Assembly: GCA_948567375.1 (NCBI GenBank)
Contig: OX419756.1
Span: 67,992,552-68,056,551, forward strand
Length of the DNA stretch: 64,000 nt
Direction: 5' to 3'
From: Lunularia cruciata
Taxonomy: Eukaryota > Streptophyta > Marchantiopsida > Lunulariales > Lunulariaceae
Shown: positions 45,201-55,250 of the stretch, piece by piece
Layout of the letters: every line of letters begins with the position of its first letter
Position numbering within the stretch: the stretch's first letter is position 1
Translations under genes and position numbers: made by a program
Notes under the pieces: generated by a model
Seen by the model: the letters and a program-made list of their open reading frames with translations, nothing else
The model's database searches: none
Told to the model about the DNA's origin: nothing

Positions 45201-47075
45201 TTTTCCAACAAGGCTTATGCATTGACCATCTACATGAAGAAGGGTGTAGATTACATGGTGATTTTGGAAGACAAGGAGGCTCTCAAAGCTTTTGAGGAGC
45301 TCAAGCAATCCCTTGTTGTAGCTCCAATTCTTGCTAAACCTGATTGGAGTAAGCCTTTCATCCTCTACACTGATGCTTCTAATGTAGCTATAGGATGCAC
45401 TCTTAGTCAATTAGACCAAGATGGGCATGATCATCCAATAGCTTATGCTAGTAGGCAGATGGTTTCAGCAGAGAAGAACTACTCTGTCACAGAGAGAGAA
45501 GGGTTGGCAGTGATCTTTGGTCTCAAGAAGTTTAGACACTACTTGATTGGAGGGAAAGCCACAATTGTCACGGATCACAAGGCTTTGAAGTACATCTTCA
45601 ACAAGCCTAATGTTGAAGGGAGACTAGCAAGGTGGATGATACTCTTGTCTGAGTATGACTACACAATTGAGGATAGGCCAGGAAAGAAACATGCAAATGC
45701 TGATTTGTTATTTAGAGCCTATGATCATGATGGAGATGAGCCAGTAGATGATTCCTTCCCGGATGAGGAGCTCATGACAATCTCAGTCACTCAAGAGATT
45801 CCAATGGAGTACAAGGAGATTGTGGATTTTGTGACAAGAGGTAACTATCCAGAAGGGATGCATGCTAGGGAGAGGAAGGCCCTTGCAGCAAGATCTAGAC
45901 CTTACACAATGGTGGAGAATATTCTTTTTCACCAAGGAGCAGATGGTCTACTTCGAAGAGCAGTGGGTAAGGAAGAGTCTATCCTACTCATAAAGGAGTT
46001 TCATGAAGGTTTAGTATGTGGAGGACACTTTGCAGGAAAGGTGACTGCTTTCAAGATTCTAGATGCAGGTTACCATTGGAGAGGGATTTTCAAGGATTGT
46101 CTTGATTATTGCAAAACTTGTCATGTTTGTCAAGCTTTTGCTAGAAAGTCTACATCCACTCCACCACTTAGATCAATTCCATTGCTAGGACCTTTTGAGA
46201 AGTGGGGAATTGATTTTGTAGGACCTCTCAATAGAACCCCAAGGAACAATCGGTACATTGTGGTAGTTACTGATTACCTTACCAAGTGGGTTGAGGCTAG
46301 ACCATTGAGGGACAAGAATGAAGATGAAGTGGGTAGATTTCTTTATGAACGCATTATCACTAGGTTTGGATGCCCTTTGGAGTTGGTTTCTGATAGAGGA
46401 GGAGAGTTTACAGGAAGCATTACTACAGCCATGCTACGACATTTCTCTATCACACATAGAGTAACTACATCCTATAAGCCAAATTCCAATGGCTTGGCAG
46501 AGAGAACCAATCAGACCTTGTGCATGATGTTGGCCAAAGATGCAGAAATGGAGGGGGCTAAACATCATTGGGACAAGAGGATTCATGCAGTTTTGTGGGA
46601 GTATAGGACAACCATGAAGACTTCCACTGGATATTCTCCATTCCAATTGGTGTATGGTATTGAGTCTACCTTACCTATTCACTTTGATCTTCCTACCTTC
46701 CAAAGCATTCATAGGAGATTGAAGAAAGCACAAGGAAGTGATGCAGGGAAGTCAAGGAAGGATCAACTCATGGAGTTGGAAGAGGCAAGAGCAGTTGCTA
46801 TGGTTCGAGTGGAGCAAGCCCAAAGGAAACAAAAGGAGAGCTATGACAAGAGGCAAGGCAAGAAGAAGGTGGAGCCTTTCAAAGAAGGTGATTGGGTAAT
46901 GTTGTTTGATTCCATTCGATTCAAGAGAGTGCAAAAGAAGTTTTTGCCTAAGTACTTTGGACCTTTCATAGTAGAGAAGGTGTGGGGCAATTACACCTAT
47001 GATCTCAAGGAGTTGGGAGGAAGACACTTTGATAGGATTAACCATGATAAGTTGAAGATGTACCATAGAAGGTAG
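42249..47075 (+). CDS. Intact gag-pol polyprotein of element B
   Basis: A single 1608-residue frame encodes all core functions. Gag is residues 1 to about 270 (FFEDAALTWYESEYQ), with zinc knuckle CFGCGGRGHIQRNC at about 282-296. The protease active site DGGSAVNAMS is near 502. RT spans about 750-1020 with LRVCVDYKKLN, FGDGYSGYNQI and the catalytic FIDD at about 891-894. RNase H has YTDAS (Asp 1042), TEREGLAVI and VTDHKALKY. The integrase zinc module (H1252, then CKTCHVC) precedes the core with Asp 1322 (WGIDFVGPL), Asp 1382 (SDRGGEFT) and Glu 1418 (GLAERTNQ), a D,D-35-E arrangement. The C-terminus has a GPY/F-like module (KYFGPFIVEKVWG) and no chromodomain. The ATG follows a purine-rich leader. 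No stop, shift or missing catalytic residue was seen, so it could still be active. Confidence 0.95.
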   Translation: MGKLPVFFGKDGEDVEAFVRDFKRACIGNNERRKNEWASLLPDFFEDAALTWYESEYQKRERREGEEESWETLTSALIENFLPDESYERLMSEVTFLKQGDGEKVRVYVERVEKLESRFRIVLRKGGDDVETTMIGIGAMLTKNFVGGLRPQIRSKVRYEKPSSKVEAIKIAIRMEESLEGDESDLVVKEVVHPPQGYKYGGTSDTLVTRVAPQVVVAPILAPPPKDPLQTITEQLADLKINVVQLWEKREVDQNVGRGPRSYGNYPYRGGQPANNFNDRNCFGCGGRGHIQRNCPNSTYHGGRGYEGANRGKEGGSETQVAPNPNKGKGIASIDVVESKYEKGECSNSKGLNLELLAQEKKRARFAEDVHSSQGFTSSKDTPMSTRSTRTSTPSTTKTPRKKLGMEDFLISKQQWNYNVLEDVGSHKANITVGQLIALNPTLRKELRGGLSSTRSKKKKKAKVPVSMGVVDAKTAPWEACEYASKIDVRVNGHNIKDALVDGGSAVNAMSERLMKKLGMIPSRPSTFVVSMANKQQVRPVGVMDKVVVSVMGVQNLMTFQVLKDSSYDLLLGRPWLRAARTIDRWHKGYLRIGPSNHRVTVPVTNTTNTSHSDTPSSNYWESDSEEGASGVDTSMEEETSTEEDESESDSDVYPLCAMDFAPKPEVLKDPDKSPLTLEEVERRLSTLKYGPNVTKEEKVRFEEIFRKFIHVFAFSYKDLKEVTLEEHKIEVESHARPIRQNQRRISPPISLVVKEEIDKLKEAGFIFEVENSEWVSPIVIVKKKNGKLRVCVDYKKLNAVTKKDYYPLPFIDEILEEVAGHERYSFGDGYSGYNQIKIAPEHQQLTTFTTPWGTYAFKVMPFGLCNAPATFQRFMNKVFEPFIGKFVRDFIDDFCVYGSKEEHFEHLIKVLQRLDEANASLNPEKCIFGCEEGLLLGHIISKDGIAVDPEKVRKISDLPFPSSLTKLRQFLGMVGYYRRFIFSFSNKAYALTIYMKKGVDYMVILEDKEALKAFEELKQSLVVAPILAKPDWSKPFILYTDASNVAIGCTLSQLDQDGHDHPIAYASRQMVSAEKNYSVTEREGLAVIFGLKKFRHYLIGGKATIVTDHKALKYIFNKPNVEGRLARWMILLSEYDYTIEDRPGKKHANADLLFRAYDHDGDEPVDDSFPDEELMTISVTQEIPMEYKEIVDFVTRGNYPEGMHARERKALAARSRPYTMVENILFHQGADGLLRRAVGKEESILLIKEFHEGLVCGGHFAGKVTAFKILDAGYHWRGIFKDCLDYCKTCHVCQAFARKSTSTPPLRSIPLLGPFEKWGIDFVGPLNRTPRNNRYIVVVTDYLTKWVEARPLRDKNEDEVGRFLYERIITRFGCPLELVSDRGGEFTGSITTAMLRHFSITHRVTTSYKPNSNGLAERTNQTLCMMLAKDAEMEGAKHHWDKRIHAVLWEYRTTMKTSTGYSPFQLVYGIESTLPIHFDLPTFQSIHRRLKKAQGSDAGKSRKDQLMELEEARAVAMVRVEQAQRKQKESYDKRQGKKKVEPFKEGDWVMLFDSIRFKRVQKKFLPKYFGPFIVEKVWGNYTYDLKELGGRHFDRINHDKLKMYHRR

Positions 47076-47110
47076 AGAGACCTTCACTTTGAGGACAAAG
47101 TGAAAACTTA

Positions 47111-47123
47111 GTCCGGGGGTAAA
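47111..47123 (+). other. Polypurine tract of element B
   Basis: GTCCGGGGGTAAA lies directly before the 3' LTR. It is short and interrupted for a polypurine tract, but it is in the right place. Confidence 0.5.
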
Positions 47124-47802
47124 TGTAACACCCATTTGTGCATGTGTGTGGTATTGTGATATTTAGCTTGGTATTACAAGTACTTAAGAGATATTATTTA
47201 TATAGAGATAAAGGATGGTTCTATATTAGTCATGGTTAGCTAAAGTTAGTCATAGCTAAGATAGATGGGACCTTACTTTAGAGGAAGTAGAAAAGATGAG
47301 CACCACTATTTTGGATTTTAGTGTGTTGACTTGGTATTATTCCTAGGTGTTTGGCTTTGGGGAAAGAGTTGAGAACTCTTGGGCCCGCAAGCCTTTTTGT
47401 TTTGGATTCTTCTTTAGTCCAAGGATAGCCCATGTGAAGGAATCCTTGCTTTAGTGGTTGGGTCAAGATAAGGGGAATATGCCCATGTGAATGGATATTC
47501 CTTTCTACTTTTTGACTTTACTTGACTTTTAGTCTAGTAACTTGAGTTACTACGGTAATTAGTAACTTTGGTACGTAACTATTTCACAAGTATATAAACA
47601 AGGAGTGAGGAGGTACTCATCATCCTTTCATTTGCAACTATCTCTCTCTCATTAAGTTCTCTAGTGAGCAATGTCTTGAGTCTTGGAGTGTTAGCCTTGG
47701 AGGAGTATGATGGAGTTGGGGTTCCTTGCCTTCTTAGTCCATGGTGCGCTACCATAATAGCCATCAGAGGTTTATCCTGAGTGAGAGACAGGCCGGCTCA
47801 CA
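47124..47802 (+). repeat. 3' LTR of element B
   Basis: 679 bp, same length as the 5' LTR, with four substitutions. Element A sequence resumes at GATCGAAA immediately after. Confidence 0.95.
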
Positions 47803-48362
47803 GATCGAAACAAAAGAACAACATACAAGAGTATGTGGAGGCGTTTCTGGATATACAAGTTGCAATAACCGACATGAGTCCAGTAGAGGCTCTCAACAAT
47901 TTCAAACAAGGGTTGAAGGAGCGGATTTGCCAAGAAGTCATGGTACAAAATCCTTGCACGATATTTGAAGCCATTGCTTGTGTGCAAAGAATAGCATGAG
48001 CGTTAGGTGGAGGTGAAGGAGTAGTTCTACCTCAACATTATTGGGTAGAAATGCCACCCATGGGTGGACCAGTACCAATGGAACTGGGCAACCTTCGATT
48101 TCAAGACCAAGGAGCACGACCGCTTCAAGGAGAATGGGGACGGGTAGAAGAACAGAGAGATGGAGTCTCACGAGGAGAAGGAACTCAAGGAGAACAACGC
48201 CGTTGTTACAATTGTGGTTGTATTGGGCATATATCTACCAACTGTCATGCTCGACTTCCCAGAGGCCCTCGACCTTCATACAAGCAATCTTTTAACAACA
48301 TGGAGAGACGCATTGAAGAGGAGGAGGTAGAAATCACTTCGGAAAATGAAGATCACCAGTAA
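47803..48362 (+). pseudogene. gag of element A, 3' part with zinc knuckle
   Basis: This resumes the frame interrupted at 39997. Residues around 47820-47990 match the retrotransposon gag domain (VEAFLDIQVAITDM, EALNNFKQGLKERI). A TGA follows at about 47997-47999, then a Pro/Gly-rich linker and a CCHC knuckle CYNCGCIGHISTNC (about 48204-48245). The end is acidic and runs to 48360. It is dead because of the insertion and stops. Confidence 0.8.
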
Positions 48363-48439
48363 ATGTACCTCACGGCCTTATTGGCTCAATAAGGAAGCAG
48401 AAAAGCGAGGGAAGGAAGAAGACGAGTGCACAAAAGTAC

Positions 48440-50340
48440 CGAAAGACAACCTCACAATTGATTGTAGTGAATGGGGTCCTAGAAGGCAATCAAGTGAGAG
48501 TGTTAATAGATCCGGGAGCCACAGAGAATTTCCTATCTTGCTCTATTGCAATAAGATTGGGAATGGATCTAAAGAGAGACGAGAGTGAAGAAGTAGAGTT
48601 ACCTAACGGACAAATAGAGAGGATTGAATCATTACCTATGTGGGTAACACTCTTTGTAGGAAAATATCAAGGAGCAATTGATACAATTAGTGGCGAGTGA
48701 TACAATTAGCATCATACAATTAGTATGATGCAATCTTAGGTATGCCATGGAGGGAGCATTACAACCCTATGGTAGATTGGAGGAAGAAAGTAGTGAGAAC
48801 CCACCAATGGTCGATCATTGGGGTTAAAGAAAAACCATATAGGCAAGAATTGCCTCGGTATGTCATAGGGACAACAACTATCTCTAAGACTAATAGGTGT
48901 TTCATGGGTCTAATAAGAGAAGTCCAAAGTGCACAACTCGAGGGACAAATTCCTGAGAAATTGAAGGATGTCGTAAATGAGTTTCAAGATGTCTTTCTTG
49001 ATGATCTACCCTCAGGATTACCACCAAAAAGGAGAGTAGATCATAAAATTGAGACACTCCAGGGAAAGAAAACTCCCTATAAGGCCCCATATTTCCTATC
49101 ACCTCATGAGTTGGAGGGAGTGCAAGAATCAAATTGAGGGTATGCTGTAGAAAGGGTTCATCCAACCCAATGTATCACCATATGGGGCTCCGGTCTTGTT
49201 TGTGAAGAAGAAAGACGGTACAATGCGCATGTGCATTGGCTATCGGGGTCTCAATCAGCAAATAGTGAAGAACAAATACCCCTTACCTTGCATGGATGAT
49301 CTATTTGATCACTACTCAATGGAGCAAGACACTTCACCAAACTAGATTTGCGGAGCGGTTATAATCAAATCCAAATTATAGAGGAGGATGTATATAAGAC
49401 TGCCTTTTGAACCAGGTATGGCCACTTCAAGTATCTCGTGATGCCTTTTGGTCTCACCAATGCACCGACCACTTTCATGAGTCTAATGAATGACATATTT
49501 TGTCCATATTTGGATAAGTCTATCATCATCTTCATGGATGACATCTTAGTATAGCACGATGATGGAACACAAACAACATCTATGAGAAGTCCTCCACATT
49601 CTATGACAAAATTGATTGTATGCCAAAATCTCAAAGTATGAGTTTGGCAAGTCTGAAGTAGACCACTTGGGGCATAGAGTAAGTGTAGAGGGTATTCAAA
49701 AATGGAGAGCCCCAGAAGATCATACTCAACTCAAGAGCTTCTTGGGTTTGACGGGATTCTAACGTCAATTTGTCAAGGACTTCTCCAAGGCTGCATAACC
49801 TTTAATAGCACTACTTGGCAAGGGGAAGAAGTGGACATGGGGAACCATACAAGAGTTGGCCTTTCAAGAATTGAAAGCCGCCTTGCTACATGCACCAATC
49901 TTGAAGTGGTATGACCCAAAACTTCCAATCAAGTTGGCTATAGATGCATTAGGCGTAACAATTGGAGCAGTCCTACAACAAGAGTGGCATGACGGATGGC
50001 ATCCCATTGCATATTTCTCTCAAAATTTGTTACCGGTAGAGCTCAACTACCACACCACAGAACGAGAAGAGTTGGCCATCATCCTGGCAACCAAGCATTG
50101 GAAGCACTATTTGGGCTAGAAGGCATTTGTGGTAGAGACCGACCACAAACCTCTAGTCTACCTCAAGATGCAAAAGGATCTATCTCGTCGCTAGATTCGA
50201 TGGGCAGAGTGGCAACAACGCTTCAACATGACAATCACCTATGTTGAAGGTAAAAACAACTTGCAGATGGATTCACCCGCATGCCAATGGAAAACAACTT
50301 GGTGGTAGAGGTTTAGATTAACCCTAAATTCTGGCTAGAA
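48440..50340 (+). pseudogene. protease, reverse transcriptase and RNase H of element A
   Basis: The protease (48458-48700) has LIDPGATENFLSC, with Pro replacing the usual Ser or Thr after the catalytic Asp. RT begins near 48742 (EFQDVFLDDLPSGLPP at about 48975-49030). It then crosses several frame changes and stops, but keeps [10 protein letters not shown] and the catalytic FMDD at 49531-49542. RNase H at 49856-50119 has LAIDALGVTIGAVL and TEREELAIILATKHW, then TAG at 50117, followed by VETDHKPLVYL and another TAG at 50192. The order is normal for a chromovirus and the multiple breaks show long decay. Confidence 0.85.
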
Positions 50341-50346
50341 ATTCTA

Positions 50347-51561
50347 GTGACTACAAAAACTGATCCACAGATTGTAGAAGGGCAATCATCCAAAGGCGTT
50401 ACAAGCACCCAAGGACTCACCTTTTGTGATGGTAGATTATGGATTCCAAATGTCCCAGAATTGCATACCACCATTCTAGCGGAATGTCATGATTCGGCCA
50501 TTGCAAGTCATGTTGGAGTGGACAAGACCTTGGATGCAGTCCAGCGCCATTACTATTGGCCCAAGATGTGCAACGATGTGATGGACTACGTGCACAATTG
50601 CTTACTTTGTCAACAGAACAAAGTTTCTAATCAAGCTCTTGCAACCTCTCCCTACTCCTACACAACATTGGGAACAGGTGTGTATGGATCTCATCTGCGA
50701 ATTACCCAAGACCACATTAGGATTCAACTCCATCGTGGTCTTTGTGGATCGGCTTAGAAAAATGATTCATGTACGCCCTACCACCAAGCAGGTGACCGCT
50801 CCACAACTTGCTCAATTATACTTAGATGCAATCTTCTCTCACCATCGCTTGTCTCAAGTACTCATCACCAATAGGGGTACTCAATTCACCAGTTTGTTTT
50901 GGCACACCCTCTTTGGTTTCTTCAAAACCAAGTTGGCCATGTCCACAGCTTACCACCCACAAACAGATGGACAAACCAAGCGGGCTAATTGCACTATTGA
51001 AGACATGTTACGCGGCTTCACCTTAGAAGAGCAAGAGAGGTGGGACACCCTACTCCCATTGGTACAATTCACTTACAACAATTCAGTGAATGCATCCACC
51101 CAAGTCACTCTGTTCTTCCTCGTGTATGATGAGCATCCCTTCACACCTTCCAACTTGATGAAGATCTGTCCGGTGGCTACCAAGGTCGATGCAGTCAACA
51201 CATTTGTTTCTAGAATCCAACAAGGGGTGGAGAGCACTAAGCACAAATTACAGATTGCACAAAATTACCAAAAGCAGTATGTTGATGCACACCGTAGGCA
51301 CATGGAGTCCAATGTTGGGGATCAAGTGTGGCTATCGACAACCAACCTCACATTAGTGGGACCTCGTAAGCTCAGACCTCGTTTTATTGGGTCTTTCTCA
51401 ATTCTCTGTCGAGTCGGCGCTGTGGCCTTGAGCTACCACCACACATGAAGATCCATCCAGTGTTCTATGTTTCCCTACTATGCAGATATGCTCCCTGATC
51501 AGGCTTGGGTCATTCCACACAAGACATTTGACCTTGTCCAACACTCGTTGATGGCAACGAG
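50347..51561 (+). pseudogene. integrase of element A with altered catalytic residues
   Basis: The zinc module is intact (H..H with CLLCQ, about 50490-50620). A frame change near 50640-50650 leads into the core (50639-51448). The first Asp is present (CMDLICELP). The second is Asn (LITNRGTQF instead of SDRG-type) and the Glu is Lys (GQTKRANCTIEDML instead of GQTERVN-type). Both changes fit G to A transitions. The C-terminal GDQVWLSTTNL ... KLRPRFIGSF module follows. Another frame change near 51410-51440 precedes the chromodomain. Inactive. Confidence 0.85.
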
Positions 51562-51753
51562 GAATATGAGGTGGAGCGTATTCTCCAAAAATGCATACGT
51601 GGTACTCATCATCCACGGGTGGATTATCTTGTCCAGTGGAAAGGTTACCCCCTCTTTGAAGCAACCTAGGAACCTGCTGCACATTTGACACATGCACCGG
51701 TGTTGGTGCAAGCATTTGAGCAACAGTTGCACAATGAAGACATTGCGTCTTAA
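51562..51753 (+). pseudogene. Chromodomain of element A with an internal stop
   Basis: The frame reads EYEVERILQKC, then VDYLVQWKGYPLFEAT, TAG at 51667, and EPAAHL, ending in TAA at 51751. The aromatic cage and strand pattern are those of a retrotransposon chromodomain, and the stop replaces the conserved Trp of the TWEP motif. Chromodomains of this kind bind methylated histone tails and steer integration. Its presence assigns element A to the chromoviruses. Confidence 0.85.
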
Positions 51754-51766
51754 AAGGAGGGAGGTT
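51752..51766 (+). other. Polypurine tract of element A
   Basis: AAAAGGAGGGAGGTT lies immediately before the 3' LTR TGTAATACC. This is a classical purine run that primes plus-strand DNA synthesis. Confidence 0.85.
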
Positions 51767-52687
51767 TGTAATACCAAGAGCTAGCCATATGATCTAGATG
51801 TGAAATTTGGTTTAATAACATCTAGAATGATGTTATACATGATGGTCAAAAAATATCAGATAGAAGTATCACCAAAAGGGTACTTCTACTAATAGTGCAG
51901 AAAACCAAAATAGATTTGAAAACCTTAGAACTAATAGCTAGACATATGATTTGAAGGTGAGAATTGGGTTGGTAACATCTGGAAGGATGTTACACAAGAT
52001 GGACTGAATAGATCAGAAAGAGGTATCACCAAAAGGGTACTTCTACTAATAGGGTAGAAAACCGAAATAGATTTGAAAACCTTAGAACTAATAGCTAGAC
52101 ATATGATTTGAAGATGAGAATTGGGTTGGTGACATCTGGAAGGATGTTACACAAGATGGACTGAATAGATCAGAAAGAGGTATCACCAAAAGGGGACTTC
52201 TACTAATAGAGTTGGAACCAAAATATGCCTGAAATCTTTGAAGGCAATTTCGGAGGCCTAATGGATGAATTAGGCCTCAAAAATGTGCAGATTCCCCCCC
52301 CCCCCCCCCCAAATGAAAGAAAGGTTGGCCTTCCCTCCCCCCTTCTTTTTCTCATCGAGAGCTTTCCAATGGTACCTCACCCACGTGATTCTAAGATTCC
52401 TATAGGAAGATTCTCTAAAAGATTCCTTCCGGTCAAAGCTTGTTTGACCAACCAGATAGGACCAAGACCAACATGTCACTCATCCAAGTAATTAATCCAA
52501 GGGTGGAGCTTGCTGACATGTCACCTATCTATGTACCTAATCCTATGGTGGAGCTTCATTGGAGGAGATCCGCTTTACCTATATACTAAAGAGAAGGTGC
52601 TCCTTTGGGGCATTGGAGTTTGAGTGTGAAAGTGTGTGTTTCTCATGGTGTGTTTCTCTTCAGGTCTCCTATCCTCGGATTATTACA
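51767..52687 (+). repeat. 3' LTR of element A, with an extra U3 unit
   Basis: 921 bp from TGTAATACC to TATTACA. It carries three U3 repeat units where the 5' LTR has two: AGAAAACC(A/G)AAATAGATTTG recurs at 51899 and 52056, a 157-bp period. A run of 17 C residues lies at 52294-52310, where the 5' copy has a C run broken by T. Confidence 0.9.
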
Positions 52688-53249
52688 TCCTCCCTTGATA
52701 GATAGAGAGTGGTGATACATGCAAGTATATAGTCTAAACATGATACCTCATGATGTGTATAGATGATGCACTAGATGCACCCAGGACACTCCTCTCCATA
52801 CTCCATTCCTTTTATATGCTTCCATATGCAAGTCCATAGATGGACATCATGTTTGTACATTATTTTATTGAATTTATTATATATCACCATGTTTATAATA
52901 CAAAACTTGGACCACACTCACCAAGCTTTTCTTGGCCTTTGCACATTGTACGGAGTCTCAATGTTTCATCTATTTGTTTCTCTTAAACTCCTTTGTAGAT
53001 TTATTACTCATCTTTATTTGCAAAAATCAGATCCTTTGGCACTTTCTATACTAATTGATGTTTTCTCTCACATTTTTGCAAGGTAACTATCCATGTTTCT
53101 ATTAGCAAGTATCTTTCAATTTTGCCTCATTAAGGTGTTGTCTTATCCCATGATTTTCTCTACACACATATTTCCATTTTCGTGATGCATGCTACTTGTA
53201 TACTAGTGTTTCTTTTGATATATATTCATATGAAATTGAATCCATCCCA
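52688..53249. other. Nothing recognised
   Basis: AT-rich flank of element A with no coding or RNA similarity. Confidence 0.4.
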
Positions 53250-53830
53250 AGTTGATGAGAGCGGATCCCACTACACAAGCAAATCCAAACAAGTGCGTAT
53301 GAATCTAAGATAGTTGCAAGCAAATTCAAATTGTGAGTGAATCCAGCCATGCATAATCAATTAAATCATAATAGAGGGGAGCATACCCACAATAGATGGT
53401 CTAACCCATCTTGCGGGTGACCAAATAGAAACTACTTTGAGCAAATCCATTTAACCTCAAATCCAACCCAAACCAAGCAAATCTGTTTCAACCCAAGCAG
53501 ATCCAACCCAACCTAACCAAATCCATATCAACTCAAGCAGATCTGACCCAATCCAAGCAAATCCATTTCAACCCAAGCAAATCTGATCCAACCTGAGCAA
53601 ATCCATTACAAGATAAGCAAATCCATCCCAACACAAGCAAACACAATTTGATACGAGCATATCCATATGTAGAACAAGAACCACCTTGTTTCCATAGCAA
53701 CTTCACCCTCCAACAAGAAGATCTGTCTCTACCTTTGTGAAATGCCTGCACAAATCCATCTAAAAGCACATGAATCAGTCCAAAACTAAGCAAATTCATG
53801 TACATGCAAGCAAACTCCTTCATAAGAGTC
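53250..53830. repeat. Minisatellite of AACCCAAGCAAATCC-like units
   Basis: Roughly 19-22-base variants of CAA(C/T)CCAAGCA(A/G)ATC(C/T) repeat at least fifteen times, most regularly at 53455-53640. The minus-strand open frame here is a by-product. Confidence 0.75.
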
Positions 53831-53849
53831 CCAAAACATCATAACTTTA

Positions 53850-55250
53850 TTATTATCAAAACTTACCCCAACAACTTGATCTCACAATCACTTGAATTTG
53901 CTTGCCCATCAATGGGGTATTTGGGACAGGTTAATTACTACCTATAGTGCACTCAACTGCACCAATCTGAGGCAACATGGCTACAATGCTTTCAATTTCC
54001 TTGCCTTTGCTAATTCTAGTGTTATCTCAAAGTGTTGCTTCAATTTTAATAGCCTCTCCTTAAACCTAAAATTTGGTGCCTTTATTCTCTCCTCCAACCC
54101 TACCCTCACATGCAACTTTTCTAATTTAGCACTCTTTTGGGCTTTGATTTCAGCCATTTTACACCTTTGTCTAACCTCAACTAAGTCAAACTTCAGTTTT
54201 GTGTAGCTTGCCTTATCCTATGCAAATGCATTCAACATAGGATTACTCTTTTGCATTTGCCTTAACTTTTTCCTCTTGTTAGGATGGCTCATTGTCCCCG
54301 TCAGCTTCTCTAATTCTTGAGTATCCATCCTCTATATTTCTCCTATCTTCTCCTTTTGCAAGCATCTCCTCAAATGCCTATGCCATCTCCTCTTTTATTA
54401 TACAGTTCTCTTTGCATCCTCCTCTCCTCTTTCCAATGATTGGAATCTGGAAATCATCCTCTATGTGGAACCCAAAATTTTTGCTTCCTACAAACTACCA
54501 TGTACTAAATTTGACAGTGCACTCTTTAGTACTTGGGATGGTCATTGGAATTAAATCCTACTTAGGAAATGAGTGTGAGGTACTAGATAATAGAGTGTCT
54601 TCTCTTACAATCTCTTCTTGCTCCTTGGATGCCCCTCTATTAATTCATCATCTTTGTCAATGGGTGTCACTAAAAAAATTTCATCCTCTATGCTAAACAT
54701 ATTGGTAAGCCTCATCTTATTCTCCATTCCAAAACTTACGATAGCAAGGAGAGAGATATTCATTCTTCTTCCAGACAAGGCATCCATCCAAAAGAAATGA
54801 GGACACAAATGGTTTAACTTGTCCTCCACAATCGTCCATCCATTTTTTCTATCTCCTTATCTCTTGAGTTCCTCACCAATAGACTTGTCTTTCCACTATC
54901 AAGCTTCTTTGTAGGACTTCAAGAAACAAAGCTATTTCTTTTTCAATTTCTTCTTGTTCATGAACATTGGAGATCCAATACTAAATTTCACAAGGAAGGT
55001 CACCATGTAACTAAAAGCATTATTCTTCTGAATGGATTTCTTATTGCAACCACCATGGATTTGTTAAAATGCACTAGATTCCCTAGATAATCAAAAATAT
55101 GACTATAATGGTATGAGAACATTTTGAATATAAGATCAGTAAGTTTTGCTTTACCTTTACTTGCAATAATAGAAGGTCCAATTGCCCCAAAACTGACCAT
55201 TTTCAAGAGTTTCTAGAATCCTAACTTGCATGTGGGAGCGGACTTTGAAC
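53850..55250 (-). pseudogene. Minus-strand coiled-coil relic
   Basis: Minus-strand reading gives a heptad-rich segment at 54206-53940 (KLKFDLVEVRQRCKMAEIKA; ERLLKLKQHFEITLELAKAR) preceded by an acidic segment at 54829-54605 (FLVTPIDKDDELIEG). Further upstream is a hydrophobic piece at 55206-55000 (LIFKMFSYHYSHIFDYL). The order of hydrophobic, acidic and coiled-coil parts matches the coiled-coil family, but the diagnostic FF...HFY block is not clear here, so membership is tentative. Confidence 0.35.

Larger units (their letters stand above)
39998..47802 (+). mobile_element. Young Ty3 LTR retrotransposon B, nested in element A
   Basis: 7805 bp with two 679-bp LTRs, TGTAACAC...GGCTCACA, differing at four positions (about 99.4 % identical). 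The flanking GATC on both sides (39994-39997 and 47803-47806) is a 4-bp target duplication candidate. Internal order is primer site, extra zinc-knuckle ORF, then one uninterrupted gag-pol frame (gag, PR, RT, RH, IN) without a chromodomain. The primer site and lack of a chromodomain point to the non-chromovirus (Athila/Tat-like) branch, tentatively. It looks structurally complete. Confidence 0.95.
38150..52687 (+). mobile_element. Ty3 chromovirus-type LTR retrotransposon A, decayed and interrupted
   Basis: The element is bounded by related LTRs (38150-38908 and 51767-52687) that end in TATTACA and begin TGTAATAC (TATAATAC in the 5' copy). Flanks TCCCC and TCCTC could be a 5-bp target duplication with one mismatch. 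The primer site matches the 3' end of initiator-Met tRNA, and the polypurine tract precedes the 3' LTR. Internal order is gag, CCHC knuckle, protease, RT, RNase H, integrase, chromodomain, all broken. Element B interrupts gag at 39998-47802. Confidence 0.9.

Noticed and set aside
52294-52310. Run of 17 C residues as a functional signal
   Set aside because: The 5' LTR has the same stretch interrupted by T; expansion by slippage is sufficient, and assembly error is possible.
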